NCBI RefSeq assembly: GCF_000003815.2
Contig: NC_049991.1
Coordinates: 13,122,034-13,186,033 of the forward strand
Reading direction: 5' to 3'
Origin: Branchiostoma floridae
Lineage: Eukaryota > Chordata > Leptocardii > Amphioxiformes > Branchiostomatidae
DNA length: 64,000 bases
Part shown: piece after piece, positions 23,801-35,765 of the stretch
Position numbering within the stretch: position 1 is the first letter of the stretch
Layout: the number at the start of each line of letters is the position of its first letter
Notes under the pieces: model-generated
Databases searched by the model: none
What the model was told of the DNA's origin: nothing
The model's input: only the letters and a program-made list of their open reading frames with translations
Position numbers and translations under genes: made by a program

Positions 23801-26800
23801 ATATGTACACTTATGATGACTATGTGACAACCATGTTTTACTGTACCACCAGGCGAGTGTTACCGCTGCTCCAGCCCAGCGCCCCCCCTCCCAGCCCCAG
23901 CAGCAGCCAGCCCAGCAGCAGCAGCCCCAACAGAACCCACCAGGCTCCCCGGGGGCCATCGGTGCCCTGCAGGGTCCCATCAATCCCACCCCAGAGCAGC
24001 TGGGGAAGCTGCGCAGCGAGCTGGACGTGGTGGAGGGCAACACCAAGGTCATGTCAGAGATGCTGACAGAGATGACCCCAGGGCAGGAGGACCCGGCAGA
24101 TTTGGAGCTTCTTCATGTGAGCAGGATATTCAATTAACATAATGAAATTCATCATTGTTAGCATATAAAGTCAATTGATAGCTGGTGTAAAACCTGCTAC
24201 AGTGTCACTGACGAAAGGTAGCAGATGATAGCTGAAATGTCTGAACGTTTCCAAAATCATATCCAGTTGTAGTGAGTAACTACTGTTTGGCATATCTTAT
24301 TACCTGGATGTCTTATTGACATAACATAGTGAAATGTTTCCTTTTTTTACAATGAAAGTTAGAACATGTTTTAATGATTGTGGTATTGTGATACGATTAT
24401 CAGTGACGTCATTGTTATTCTTCTGACAATGCCCACAAATTGAAACATGCCACTTTCAATGCATTACTTGTATGTGTACATTTGTACTGTATAAAATGTT
24501 AAACCCTATCTGTCCAGGAATTGAACAGGACCTGTCATGCCATGCAGCAGAGAATAGTAGAGCTTATTGACAAGGTGGCCAATGAAGAAGTCACTGGTAA
24601 GTAGGAGACTGTTAGCAACTGGTAGCTGTAAGTACAGTTGAATCTTGTGTCTGGCTTTCTTTATAAAGATCTAGTTTGAGTTTCAATCATAAATTTATGA
24701 AGACTACGCAAAGAAATTCAAAGGTGTTCTTAGTGTATTTTTATGTTTTTACCTCCAGGAGAGTTACTTAGAATCAATGATGACCTGAATAACGTGTTCT
24801 TGCGGTTCGAGCGCTTTGAGCGATATCGCACCGGCAAGACCGGCCAGCCATCCACCACCGCCCCCGCTGTGGCGGCCACTGCAGGGGGTCCAACAGCAGT
24901 GACTGGCGGGGCCCCACCCGTCAACGCTGCACCAATGGGAAGCTTCCCTCCTCCACCAAGTTACAGAGAAGTAAGTACATGGGACAAAGTTGTTCCCAGG
25001 TCAACATACTTTGTTGTGCAATTATAATTTTGCTTTCCATATTACACTGAGGTAGATTATGTATACAGAATTGCCAAAGAGAAAGTTTGAAATTAACTAA
25101 TACTGAGTGACGTACAGGTACTTAAGAAACATACAAAAATGTTACAGTAGAGCTAAGAAGGAAAGGAACTCTTGCACACACATGTAGCATAGCATTTGTA
25201 TTTAAGGTGCCTATCTTTTACATTTTCTGATGGTTGAACTACATCATGTTACCATGTCTTACAGTCCCATAGATAGGCTCAACACAGTGTATACAGTTAA
25301 ATTCTAATGTAGTTTACATCGTACAAGCAATAAGAGCTGTACATGTGTGGCAGCTAATACAGCTCATGTTTTTTTATAATCCTGGTTTAACTTGTACCAA
25401 AAGCAATCACAAACACCCCCTCCGGTGGCAAGCATGACCAGCTTTCCAGCTCCAGCTGCAGCTGCAGCACCTGCTCCACAGGACATGCCCCTCAACATCC
25501 CATTCCCACCTGCACACACTCAGGTAACAGCTGTGCCCCTGTGTGAGGCTTGAGATCCCTGACTGAGACATTTTACATCCTTCCTGCACATCATACTATT
25601 ATACAGTCCCCTGTTCTCCTAGACCCCTTTAATTACTATCATCTATTAACCAACATAAAGATCCAGACAGAAAAATTGACATAACTATCATCTCTCAAAT
25701 CTATGGCTTCACATATTTTCCAACAGCAGAATGTAGCTGTGACAGTGGCAATATTATGATGGCTTGAGAAGTCTGAAAAATACAAATTACTCAAACCAGC
25801 AAACCAAATGTCCTCATTGTCATATGAGACTTTTTGAAGTACATCAGTTATTACTGGATGCCTGAACAATAAACCCTGAAAGCCTATCGTATCAGAGTCA
25901 TGTTTTCTCGGTGTGTAAAAAGGCCTGTCATGACATTGTTTTTCTAAAGACACAAACGGTATCACCATTTCAGTACTAGACTTTCCCTAAGATTATTCAT
26001 TTGGAAATACACATAGAGACACAATCATAAATTCTTCAAAAGGCCAGAATAAAGACCATACAATTTTCTACTCACCCTCTCCATTAACTCTTTTCAACTA
26101 ATAAGTTTGCTGTGTGTTAGCATAACACCAACTAATAAAAAGACCAGGTAGTTGCTTTATACAACTAAATTTGAACTTAGAAAACAAGAGTACTTGCAAC
26201 ATACAACATTTTTGCAAATACATGTATCTAGTAAGTATGAATTGATTAATAAAGTTGTGTAAGTTTGTACATGTACTATAGATATCTGCATGAGTATCAT
26301 ACTAGTAAAGAAGTTTCAGCATCTTGATTAGAAGTTTGTGACTTGTTTCTAACTTCACTTTTCTTTCCAGTGATTCTATATGTAGTTGCTAATCATCAGC
26401 TGATATTTATATATGCAACCTCAACTTTACATGTTACATTCATTCAGCTATACAATATATATTCTTTTTAAAAACAGGTATTGTATGAATAGAGGCCTGT
26501 CCTCTGTCATGACTTCCATTGGTCTTACTTTGCACAGTCACATCCGTACCTAATGTACATGTCACAAGTTGTATACATAAGGTGATCTGTTTATACACAT
26601 GCTTTCTGAAGTGGCATCAAATATGTGAAATTCACACTAAGTCTGGTAGCAGTATCTTTAAAGATGTCTGGATGGTCAGGGTTGCATTGCATTGCATTTT
26701 GTTGCTGAATGTTCACCCCTGCAAGTATATGCATATCACATTAATTCACACCTGCGCTGTGGAGATCAACTAGCAACAAACATACATTCCTGTATCAATC

Positions 26801-29800
26801 ATACTTGTTCATTTTTATATAGGTGCTCTCTTACACTTGCAGCTGTACAGTCATTTAAATGCTACATTGATAATTTTCATCTCTAAACACCTCTCATGTC
26901 CATGCCACATCTATGGCAGTTTTTTCCTTCACGTTAGATGCATCTGTAGTGTGTGATAGCTCTTAGTTAATGCACCTGTCAAGTAGTATCTGCAGCTTAT
27001 TGTAGCCCCTACCCCCACCTGTGTATGTAGCTGTCTGCATGCTGCACTTAGAGCTGCACACTAATAGTGATTGTGTTTCTCACCCCCTGCATGTGATTCT
27101 CTTGGTGAACTCTAAAGGACCCAAATGCCACCCCTCTGATGGGGACCCTAGACAGCCTCAACCCTCCACCCACCTACACTGAGGTAAAGGGAGGTGGTCT
27201 TGTGTGCTCAGAAGTCTAGCATAAGAACTATCAAATATATTTAATGCTGGTGCACCTTTATACATAGGGTTATAACTATACCTGTTGCTTTTAAGAGGCA
27301 AGGTATTTAGGGATATCAAGTCAACAGACAATGGTTTCAAGCTGCAATATCAAAATTACTGCAGTTTGAAACCACTGTACATCGACTTGATATTCCTAGA
27401 TACCCTGGTTTTAAAAGCAATGGATAATAGGTTACACTGCGGATAAAGGTGCACTAGTGTTATGTAATAAACAGTTGCTGGACATAGGCAAAACCAATAG
27501 TCAACTGTATCCTTTCTGAGACTATGCTGTTAGAGGGTGTGGTCTTGTACTTCTGTCTTTTTCTGGTAGAGGGAGCAATCTTCTTTCTGACAGGGACTAT
27601 TTGGTACTGGGCTTTAACTGACTATATTTCCTGGTGAACTTCTGTCCATAGCACTATATTTGTTTACAGTGTGATACTGTGACTTCCTTCTTGAAATTAG
27701 TATTTTTAGCACAATTTGTCTGAAACAGACATCATGTTTAACTCCAACAGGTGTTTTAAAACAGTTATGATATGAATTCTGTTTATTCATGTAACATTTT
27801 TTCTTCAGCATCACTTACACACTGACCACAACTTATTTTTTCTCATGTACACTCTTCTAACCTGATTAACCAGTCTTGTTCTGTGGTATTGGTATAAACT
27901 GAAAATGTTGATTTGCCTCTTCATTTAATAAAGACGTCTTGACATTTGAATTCATAAAAAGTTTCTTGATTTGTTGTTTTGTTGTGTGCTAGTCTCAGAG
28001 TGCAGAGCCCCAGACAGACACCCTTATCGACCTGGGCCCAGCCGTGAGCCCAGGAGGCCCTCCCCCTCTCCAGCCTACAGCAGCCGGACTACAGCAGCAA
28101 CTAGCAGGCCTCAGTAAGTGTGGAGTGCTGACCACAGGGCTGCCTCCAGGACCTGTCCTGGGACGGAAATTTGCTTGTTGGGACCGAAAAGAATTTCACC
28201 CTATCCGTCCAAAAAATTGACATATGATGAAACTTGTTAAAAATGTACAAAAAAAAAAAAACATGCTTAAAATAATATATTTCACCAGGACGATTAACAA
28301 CATGGGCCCTCAAACAATGAGTGGGACAGAAAAAAAATTAAAGCTGGAGACAGTCCTGGGTGACCAGATATGTGGAAACAAATGAAGTTGTAATCTGGCA
28401 TGCTCAGATTATCAAGAGCTTTGTTTAGTATGCAACCATAACAAATGGACATGAACCAGCTTTCAATCTATTGGGTGTTTTTTGTACTAATTAGGTATGT
28501 GTAGTAATACAAATGTATGTGTATAGATTTATCAAGAATTTATCTTTGATACCTTTTCCCTGACCCTTCCCTCTTATTTTATGACATTGGTTCAAACAAA
28601 CAGACCTGTGGATGACCATAGCAATGTACACAGTACATGTTGATCTTAGATTTATCAATGAAAGTTCTTATCAGTGAAAACTGGTGAACAGCTACCAAGT
28701 TGAAATGTATCTGCATAATGTGTATGTGTGAGTATGCATGTGTCTTTGTTGATGTGTGTGTTTGCATGTGTTTTTACTTTGTGAGTTTGCTTCTTGTTCC
28801 CTCCTTCACATTTGGATTCTCCATTTCACACCCAGGTATCACCAGTTCCAGCATCAGCAGCACCCTGAATGCCACGCCCACTGTCACAGCTCAGAACACT
28901 GCAGGGAGGGATGATGATGAGTTTGACATGTTTGCACAGACCAGAGGGAAGTCCATGGAGGAGTCCAGGAGAGGGTTGGTGTTTTCTTCTCTGATTAAGT
29001 AGTAGTAGTAGTAGTAGTGTCCAGTATTTGATATACTGCTGCTGGTATCCCAGACACAGTGGTAGGCAGCAGTTGGCTTGTCTATACACTATATGCTACA
29101 ATGCGGCTCTGTCCATCAGGTTCCATGCAGTATCAGAAACAGAATAATTTTTTTTTGTATTGCTCATCATCCATCCATTTGTTGCTACCCATAGACCTTT
29201 TATATCTTTGTTTTTAATTTTGGCATACAATGATTAAGATCAAATGTACACCCTGGTTAGTCAAATGCATCAAAACCCATCAAAATGCTGCATACCTAGC
29301 CCTTAACACGTATTGTTTTTTTTTTTTTGTTTTTTTTCTATTTTGCTTTTGGACAGACGAGGACAATGTGGCACTGCACTCAAGTTTTAGTAACTTATAT
29401 TAACAGTGCCACATACACGGTACAGACAGAAGGTACCCATTTTTACACCTGGGTGAAGTGAGGAAGGTCGTGTAAAGTGCCTTTCCCTAGGGCACAACGT
29501 CGGGGCGGGGCATGGCGGGGATCGAACTCAGAACCTCTAGGTTCCGAGCCGAACGCTCTACCAGTTACGCCATGCCCGACGCCACAGGGCGACACGTATT
29601 GTTGTTGTTTTTATTTACCACTTAATTTAGGAATGCCTATTTTGACTGTAACAGTAACATGCATTAGGATATACACAGTAAGGGTTGATCTGACTGGTAT
29701 AAGTTGATAGATGATTGGTTGTCTCCCATGTTTCTACAGTGGTAGCACGTATGAAGACATATCCCATTCCGGTGACCTCATGAGCGGAGGCCTAGCCCGA

Positions 29801-32800
29801 GCTGTCAACACCAAATCTAACCCGAACCAACCTGTAAGTGAAACTCTTTCTTTATGTCTTAATTCACTTTCTTTCATCACGCTAGAATGAAATTCTGAAT
29901 GGGTTTCCAGTCCAGGCCATTTTTGGTTTATCAGCTTCTATGTCCACTCATAGTTATTTTACATGATAAAAAGTCTCCACTATTATTAATTGTGTCACAG
30001 TATAGCTGTAAATGTTAGCTTCATATTAACCTTTAAAAACTATACCATACATTGTAGGTGAATTTTTCTCACACTCATAACCCGTCATCAATACAGTTGT
30101 GTTTACAAGGTGTACAAGTAAGAGATATAATGCACTATTGTAGATCATTTTTCTGTAGTTTCACTGGAAAACAAGGTGGAGATAGTGACAAACCTATTGA
30201 CTTACAATAAAGTTCTTGCTAACAATATGACTTCAGCTACAGTTATAAACCATTATGTTCTGTCTTGTCTGCTACCTGACCAACTCAAAGGACGAACCGT
30301 ATGACGAGGTTTGTACATGGTGCTTTATGTAGTCATTGGCTGGGCGGTGTTTTGCCTTCAAAATAAAGGAATTAGCTTTAATCATCATAATGGCTAATGG
30401 AGATACTGAACATGGCAAGGCTATACATACACTGTATGTAGCTGGGTCAAGCAGATTGCCAGCATGGGACCAATGCATGAAATTGGTTATGACAGCTAGC
30501 AAGGCTAGCAGTTATTTAAAGCAAACCGTTGCTCATCATGTCAGGCCAATTGCTTCACAGACTGTTGAACAGGCCACATTGGAAGTAATCGGGGCATATA
30601 TCCAGGGTATTGTTCAATGTTGTATAATGATGATATGTTCCAGCGAGCCCAAGATGCATTGAGAGGTTATGACGAGGTAGAAAGGTGGTTAGCAGACAGT
30701 GACTTGAAGCCATGCCTGAGTGGTGTGCCGCTGAGCGTGTAGTAGACTGCACACATGCTAATGAGCTCTACAGTAGAGCACTGTGGGACAGAAACTTGTC
30801 ATACATTACGGCTGGCATGTGCCTTGATATCTGTGTGTTCACAGTTTGGCAAGGAATATTTTTCTGATGTTTCAATCTCACTTCCAGAAAGGAGGCTGAA
30901 ATTAATTTTTATGATTGGTTGCACAAGACACAATTACTTCAATAATGTCCAATGTCACTGACTAAAGACACCGGATGGTGGTCTGAAACGTCTGACCATT
31001 TCCATAATCATATCAAGTGACTGCTTTTTGGCATAATGTCCAATGTCTTTACCCTTTGTATAGAATATCTCAGTAATGAGTTATTATACTGTGCAAAGGA
31101 TGCTAATTAAAGGTATTTTATTAGGTAGAACTTTAGAAAAGGACATGTTAGAAATTCAACTGTGTGAAGTTCTTGAAATTATGCAAAAAGTAATCTTGAG
31201 TAAAACTTAAACTATCTCTCTGACATTCAACACCAACATCACTGCTCAGGTAACAAGTGTCTTGTACGCCAGCCAGTGACAAGTGTCTGTCCTGTAGTGT
31301 GGCACTTGTAGCAGCATCTTATACTTGACTTGTCTCTGCATGTGTGTGACCCTGTCTGTCCCTTTCAGCATGCTCAGCCCCTAGATGAGGTAGAAAAATG
31401 GCTTGAGCAGAGTGACCTGCCGGTAAGTAGAAGAAGCATGTGCACATGCGTGCGTGTGTAGTTATTCTGTGTCTGCATCATTTGAAGCTCTGTCATGGAT
31501 TGTACATCTTTCAAAATCTGCTGTTACGGCTTATTCTGTTTACTTAGCATAATGGGGTGGATCATATACATGTACAATGTACGTGTAGTACCACAATGTC
31601 ACACCCGATGTCATTTTCTAGTAGATGATGGGCCTTGATGATTCAAAAACAGATTGAAACTCCGTGGCCCATAGTCCCCCAATCAATATAAAGTGGCCTG
31701 CAGGCCAATTTGAGCTTCTCATAAATAAACCAAGGTTCAAACAAAATCGTGAACCAGATATATAAATGAAATGGGAACTGGTGATGCAAACATGGCAACT
31801 ACCATGCACTTTATGTTAGTATAGACAGTTTTTGTTGTAGTCAAATTTTTTGTTGTAGTAAAATGTGTCAGTCTTTTCTTGCTTTCTTGCCCTTCAGAAG
31901 CTGCATGCTGATAACTAGACTTTACTTAACAAAGCATAATTAAAGTCGATAGAATTTGTTCAGTCTTTCTATAATCTCACCTGTGTGTAATGAAATATGT
32001 TACCATATGGTCCAGCTGTTTTTCTTAACATATGAATGTTATAATTGTTTCTTACACAAAAGGAAAGTTTGATACTGTAACAATACATGCATGCCCCCTG
32101 TTGGGTTAATACCGGCCCTTGCAGATAGACACAGTGGGTGAACAGGCTGCTAGCAGGTCATCAGGGCTCACTTTGCCGCAATCTCATGTTCGTCATGGCT
32201 TGGTAACATCTGTTGCATCTTCATTTAATCAATCAATTCTCCAAGAGGGTCTTACATTGGATGCAAATTACCAGTTTTGCAAACCTCATTTCATGCTTAA
32301 TTCCTCCCAAGAAGGTTGAGATTCAGGTCTGAAAAGTGTCAGAAAAATGAAACAAAAATGTTGTAGTACCAATCACACCTTAATTGATTTACTTTCTATC
32401 TGATCAATCTGCATGCGCACAATTATTTTTAATCCCTTTAAAGGAATAGAAAGTTCCATTTCTAACTTCTAAATGAAAATAACAGGACGGGCATTGACAA
32501 GTAGTTTAACTGAAACAAAATGATTGCCTTCATACAGTCGATTGCAGTACTGTTGCCAGTATTTAAAGGGATAGCTTGCAACTCCCTTCTTCAATTCGTA
32601 TTCCCATCACTGAAAAAGCCTTGTTGCTTATCTTATGAAAAAAGAGTCATCAAAAGTAAGTATGATGTAGGATGTTGTTTCTCTTCCACAGCAATCCCCC
32701 GGCGGTGCTGCTCAGCAGGAGGAGGAGGATGTGGAACCTGTCACCAGCGCAGGTGGGTGCTCTCCGGTCAAAAACTGTAGTGATACCTTCCCTACAGTTT

Positions 32801-33370
32801 GTAGACATAGACTAGCCTCCAGTAGGCCTTCTTATTATGGCAGTAAGGGAATAATAGAATTTGGCAAAAAAATTGGAAAATTGACCAGGGGAGACAGTGC
32901 TCTGCTGACCAACTCCTCTGGTAGCAAACTCCCCTGGCGAATTATTTTCCCTACAATAGCCAGCGTATTCAGTCTGGTAGAGACTAGACATAGACCTAAC
33001 TGTTGGAAACTTTGGGGGGGGGGGGGGGTTGATGACGAAAACATGAGAGACCATAGTTCTCTTATGGATTTAATTGTCCAGTATTTAAATCATTGTTGCA
33101 TAAGATTGATATTTCCTTGTATTTATCTTATCGGTGAAATGAAACTTATTTCCTGATACACGCATTCTTTGTTTCTGAACAGAATTTGATCGGTTTTTGG
33201 AAGAGCGAGCAAAGGCAGCCGACACCCTGCCAGACCTGAACAGCCTGCCTGAGGTGCCAGCTCATCCTATCAACCCAACCTCCACGGGCGCCCCAGCACC
33301 TGCCATCCCGCCCAGGAGAGGCAGGCAAATGCAAATGGAGGAGTCTGAGAATACATTATTTGGGTTGTAG
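14895..33370 (+). CDS. TOM1L2: TOM1/TOM1L2-family endosomal adaptor (VHS-GAT protein)
   Basis: Exons 14895-14946, 17762-17846, 20554-20632 (or 20390-20483), 21691-21913, 22639-22697, 22880-22924, 23853-24116, 24518-24596, 24759-24970, 25404-25523, 27118-27183, 27993-28113, 28836-28974, 29740-29833, 31369-31422, 32692-32752, 33183-33370 join in frame: 1941 nt, 646 aa. The N-terminus is [20 protein letters not shown], like human TOM1 (GNPFSTPVGQ). The VHS domain spans about 15-150 ([20 protein letters not shown]), then IHTP; the GAT domain about 220-325 ([25 protein letters not shown]). The tail has two PPxY motifs (PPPSY 360-364, PPPTY 422-426), a clathrin-box-like LIDLG (439-443), [10 protein letters not shown] and the terminal [14 protein letters not shown] module. 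Family knowledge: these adaptors bind ubiquitin, Tollip and clathrin on endosomes and sort cargo. Head-to-head linkage with DRC3 favours TOM1L2 identity; a single pre-duplication TOM1 gene is equally possible. Confidence 0.95.
15543..15642. other. Assembly gap (100 N)
   Basis: Exactly 100 Ns, the usual placeholder for a gap of unknown size, inside TOM1-family intron 1. The right edge is a G-rich run, a likely reason the assembly broke. Confidence 0.99.
15733..16363. repeat. Foldback element with long imperfect inverted repeats
   Basis: The left arm (about 15733-15800, containing GTGTCTGGGAGGCCTTGCCT) is repeated in inverse at about 16290-16363 (GGCAAGGAAGGCCTCCCAGA). Between them are a TG microsatellite and, on -, a pol III B-box-like GGGTTCAAATCC (16228-16239), hinting that part of it is a tRNA-derived SINE. 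The composition is not resolved. Confidence 0.55.
15821..15846. repeat. (TG)n microsatellite
   Basis: About 13 TG/TA-type dinucleotides in TOM1-family intron 1, next to the assembly gap. Confidence 0.8.
18478..19582 (+). mobile_element. Satellite-bearing, Helentron/DINE-like non-autonomous element, copy B (TOM1 intron 2)
   Basis: Same left end as copy A (TAACTAGAAAGGCCGACATT), subterminal motif ATATTGCAATCCAT (18518-18531) and a terminal hairpin whose right arm 19568-19581 is its exact reverse complement. The core is a tandem array of about 162-bp units, marked by GGTCATTTGG-type starts at 18641, 18804, 18966, 19128 and 19290. The right part carries the shared GATTTGACAGGAGA block. It is intact and uninterrupted, so it gives the reference structure for copy A. 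It has no coding capacity. Confidence 0.7.
20390..20483 (+). CDS. Alternative VHS exon 3a of the TOM1-family gene
   Basis: 94 nt, entering in phase 2 and leaving in phase 0 (donor gtaagt). It encodes [20 protein letters not shown] followed by [12 protein letters not shown]. It is clearly homologous to exon 3b ([27 protein letters not shown]) with 5 extra residues between helices. It would give a 651-aa isoform. The two exons lie 70 nt apart and have identical phases, so including both, or neither, breaks the frame. Confidence 0.8.
20554..20632 (+). CDS. Alternative VHS exon 3b of the TOM1-family gene
   Basis: 79 nt, phase 2 in and phase 0 out, with a strong polypyrimidine acceptor (ggtttttag) and donor gtatgt. 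Its length matches the usual TOM1 family spacing between GPKDA and HEVMLALT, so it is treated as the default exon. Confidence 0.9.
22145..22232. repeat. Fragment of the same hAT-like MITE family
   Basis: Holds GGGACGGAAGGACAGGTCCT and ends GGAGACAGCCCTG, the reverse of the left end of the 28135 element. The other end was not found, so it is truncated. TOM1-family intron 4. Confidence 0.6.
23436..23690. repeat. Foldback MITE in TOM1-family intron 6
   Basis: ATTCTTCAAACAGTGATGG then TTTTTGAAAGGCATA on the left is matched in inverse by TATGCCTTTCAAAAA then CTGTCACTGTTTGAAGAAT on the right. The centre is itself palindromic (CCTAGTCTC...GAGACTAGG at about 23528-23556). Confidence 0.65.
24206..24325 (+). 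repeat. Dispersed repeat family R1, copy 1
   Basis: Contains GTCTGAACGTTTCCAAAATC, ATATCCAGTTG and GTAACTACTGTTTGGC. The same string of motifs recurs at about 30953-31045 and, as an inverted pair, at about 47410-47590. It is probably the end of a transposon family; the class is not recognised. Confidence 0.6.
28135..28358. mobile_element. hAT-like MITE with 8-bp target duplication
   Basis: TIRs CAGGGCTGCCTCCAG (28135-28149) and the inverse of CAGGACTGTCTCCAG (ending 28358), flanked by GCTGACCA (28127-28134) and GGTGACCA (28359-28366). CAG-type ends with an 8-bp duplication are the hAT signature. It starts 21 nt downstream of the exon 12 donor. A related fragment in the other orientation lies at about 22145-22232. 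Confidence 0.8.
29318..29591 (-). mobile_element. tRNA-derived SINE with target-site duplication
   Basis: On - the element starts with a tRNA-like head: A-box region TGGCGTAACTGGTAGAGC, then TTCGGCTCGGAACC, and B-box GAGTTCGATCCCC. It continues with a body that includes the AAGTGCC...AGGGCAC motif (+ strand 29476-29493), seen in several animal SINE families, and ends in poly(A) (poly-T at 29318-29337 on +). It is bounded by a perfect 12-bp duplication ACACGTATTGTT at 29306-29317 and 29592-29603. TOM1-family intron 13, antisense to the gene. The intact duplication suggests a recent insertion. Confidence 0.9.
30644..30742 (+). CDS. Possible alternative 3' terminal exon of the TOM1-family gene
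   Basis: After the acceptor ttccag, phase 0 (the phase left by exon 14), the frame reads [20 protein letters not shown], then [12 protein letters not shown] and a TAG. It resembles exon 15 ([18 protein letters not shown]): (R/H)AQ, DEVE(R/K)WL, SDL. No good donor follows the matching part, so use of this exon would end the protein early and drop the [14 protein letters not shown] module. It could also be a decayed duplicate. Confidence 0.45.
   Translation, partial: RAQDALRGYDEVERWLADSDLKPCLSGVPLSV
30953..31045 (+). repeat. Dispersed repeat family R1, copy 2
   Basis: Carries CTAAAGACACCGGATGGTGG, CGTCTGACCATTTCC and CTGCTTTTTGGCATAA, collinear with copy 1 in TOM1-family intron 14. Confidence 0.55.
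33014..33028. repeat. Poly(G)15 run
   Basis: Fifteen consecutive G in TOM1-family intron 16, a possible G-quadruplex or sequencing trouble spot. Confidence 0.85.
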
Positions 33371-35422
33371 TCGAGGGTGAAAGTGCTGTCTTGACAAGGA
33401 GGGTCTTGAAGTTCTTTTGGGTTGTCAAGTAGATTCTTTCCTTGCCAATTGTACAAAGTATTTTTTCCATAGCAAATAATGAAATGAAAGTAAACTGTCA
33501 AATTAACTATTTTCCCATGTCACCTCACTAAGGAGAGAGTTCCTTTTCTTTATATCTTTTTTTAACTTAGTTGTGGATTCCATTTCATGTTCTTGTGTAT
33601 GTTTTTTTCAACTATGAGTAAGAAAGAGAGCTTGGGATACATTTCCACAATGAATTATCATTTATGTAATCATAAGAAATAAGTGAAATGTTATTAGGAG
33701 ACAGGTGACAACAATGACTTAACATGTTTTCACTGCTCTAAGTAACAAAGTTAGTAGAGGCTGTATTTGTAGTTTTGGTGGTCTCTGTGTTCATGTCAAA
33801 GGTACATGTACCAGTGCCCAGGTCTCACTGCCTAATATGTATCTGGAGTAGATGTAGAAACTACACATTCTTCAATGTCATTATTTATGGAAAATTCATT
33901 TTTTTATTGCTCCAAGCATTACCGGACACCATCTAAGATTAAGGTGATGACCTCTATTGGAAGGTCATTAAGAGGTAGAATGCTGATCAGATTGGAAGAA
34001 AGAAAGCTCCTGCACAGAGAATGACTCTATCCGTCAAGGGATAGAGATGTTGTAGAACTTTCCATTAGATTTTTGAGCTGCAATTATCAGAGTTTCTGCC
34101 AACATTCATTATCATGTATTCACTCTTAACCATTTATAGCTCCTCTTGATTGGCAGTAGGGATCAATTTCCCTATAGAGAAAGACTGTGTAGCAAAGAAA
34201 TCTATTAGCACATAATAGAGAGTTTTAAATGGTGTTCAGACTATAATGTAGCTGTAAAAAGTCTTATAATGAGTACAAATAAAATAATTTCTCTGTCATT
34301 GTGGTATACTTATCTACATGTACATTTGTGACTAACGGTCCCTCCTATTGCATATATTGAAGCATTACAAACCAAAGGGAAATGTATTGCTTGGTGGTTT
34401 ATGTAACATACAATGTAGTGCCATCCATATCTACATCATGAAATCTCAGTTGGAATAACAATGAAACTGTGTCTACTAAACAAGAATAGAGCTATATTCT
34501 TATGTCAAAAGATTTTATTCACAATACCGTGGTAGCCAGTGGACACCAGCAAAATGTTGATTTGTCTGCAACCGAAAACTAGTAACTCAAACTTTAAGGT
34601 AAATTTAAGTAAAATGATGAAGTTCTTGGAACAAATACAACAAAATGTGTTGATGACACAAGATGAAAGTGAAGACAAAAGGATGGGAAAGATCTGTTAA
34701 GTGCTACTGGTATGTACAAAAACGAAGCCTATGGAAAATGTTGTACTGTTAAGACTGAGGTTCTATTATAATATATAATTGATATCTAAAGACTCTCTTA
34801 ATGTAAGACATTGTCTTTGAATTCGGGATTCATCAATGTAGTACATGTAGGTGTGCAACAAATGATTACAATGCTTTGTACACATGTAAAATATTAGACA
34901 GTGAAGGATTTCGCTTAATGTGATGTAACACATGATACAAATTTGAGATATTGCAAGATCTGAATATGGGCATAGATAACTGCTCTGTATGAATGTGTGT
35001 AGCCTTCCAACAAAATATTAACTGCCAATCATTTTGGGGGAGGCTTGGGGTTGCTATAATAATGGCAGGTGGTATTTTTCATACATATCTCTGTTGGAGC
35101 AGACCATACTGTGCTCGGTAGTGAGTGGATGACAACTGTGTAAATGAGGGATTTCTATGGCCACATGTTTCACCCTGTTGTATGCTTAATGTGTATTGGG
35201 TAGCTTTTTTCGGTCGCTTTGCTGGCCAACATACTGTATGACTTACTGTACAAGAAATCTGATATAAATTGTACTTCCTGGCTCGGATTTCATTAGTGCC
35301 ATCATAATCTCATCATTTTCCCTGATGGAATCTGAGTTAGGTCTTGTGGTGTTGTAAGCAATGTTCGTTGTTTCGGTAATCATTTCATTTTAATCATTAA
35401 GTCAGCAATGAAAACAAAAAAG

Positions 35423-35765
35423 CAGGGCTCGAAATACTTTTTTCTGCATACCTGCACATGTGCAGGTAACATTGAAAATTACCTGCACCAGACAAATGTT
35501 ATCGCACCACTCTGAATTTAGGAAGTATGGATGATACTAAAATTGTCCAGGAACCATTGTATTTTTTCTTTTATACTGTATAGGTATAGGTAGTAACATC
35601 AATACAGCTAATTACAATCCACATACACTTACATCATATGGGCATTTATGTATAAAACTTAATACATGGACCAGTGCAGGTAAGGTGGACACCACAAATA
35701 CCTGCATGCACAGCTCCAATTTCACCTGCACTAACCTGCATATACAGGTGGTATTTCGAGCCCAG
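35423..35765. mobile_element. hAT-like MITE
   Basis: Ends CAGGGCTCGAAATAC (35423-35437) and GTATTTCGAGCCCAG (35751-35765) form a 15-bp TIR with one mismatch. Subterminal CCTGCACATGTGCAGG and CCTGCATATACAGG palindromes lie inside. CAGGGCTCGAAAT ends are familiar from hAT-derived MITEs in animals. I could not see a clean 8-bp duplication, so the borders may be off or the flank has diverged. Confidence 0.7.

Noticed and set aside
30291-30308. 18-nt microexon (DEPYDE) between AG and GT
   Set aside because: In phase with TOM1-family exon 14, but too short to support by eye; donor gtttgt is weak.
32125-32160. Possible extra exon after cttgcag (IDTVGEQAA)
   Set aside because: Frame stays open but there is no homology to TOM1 tails and no good donor.
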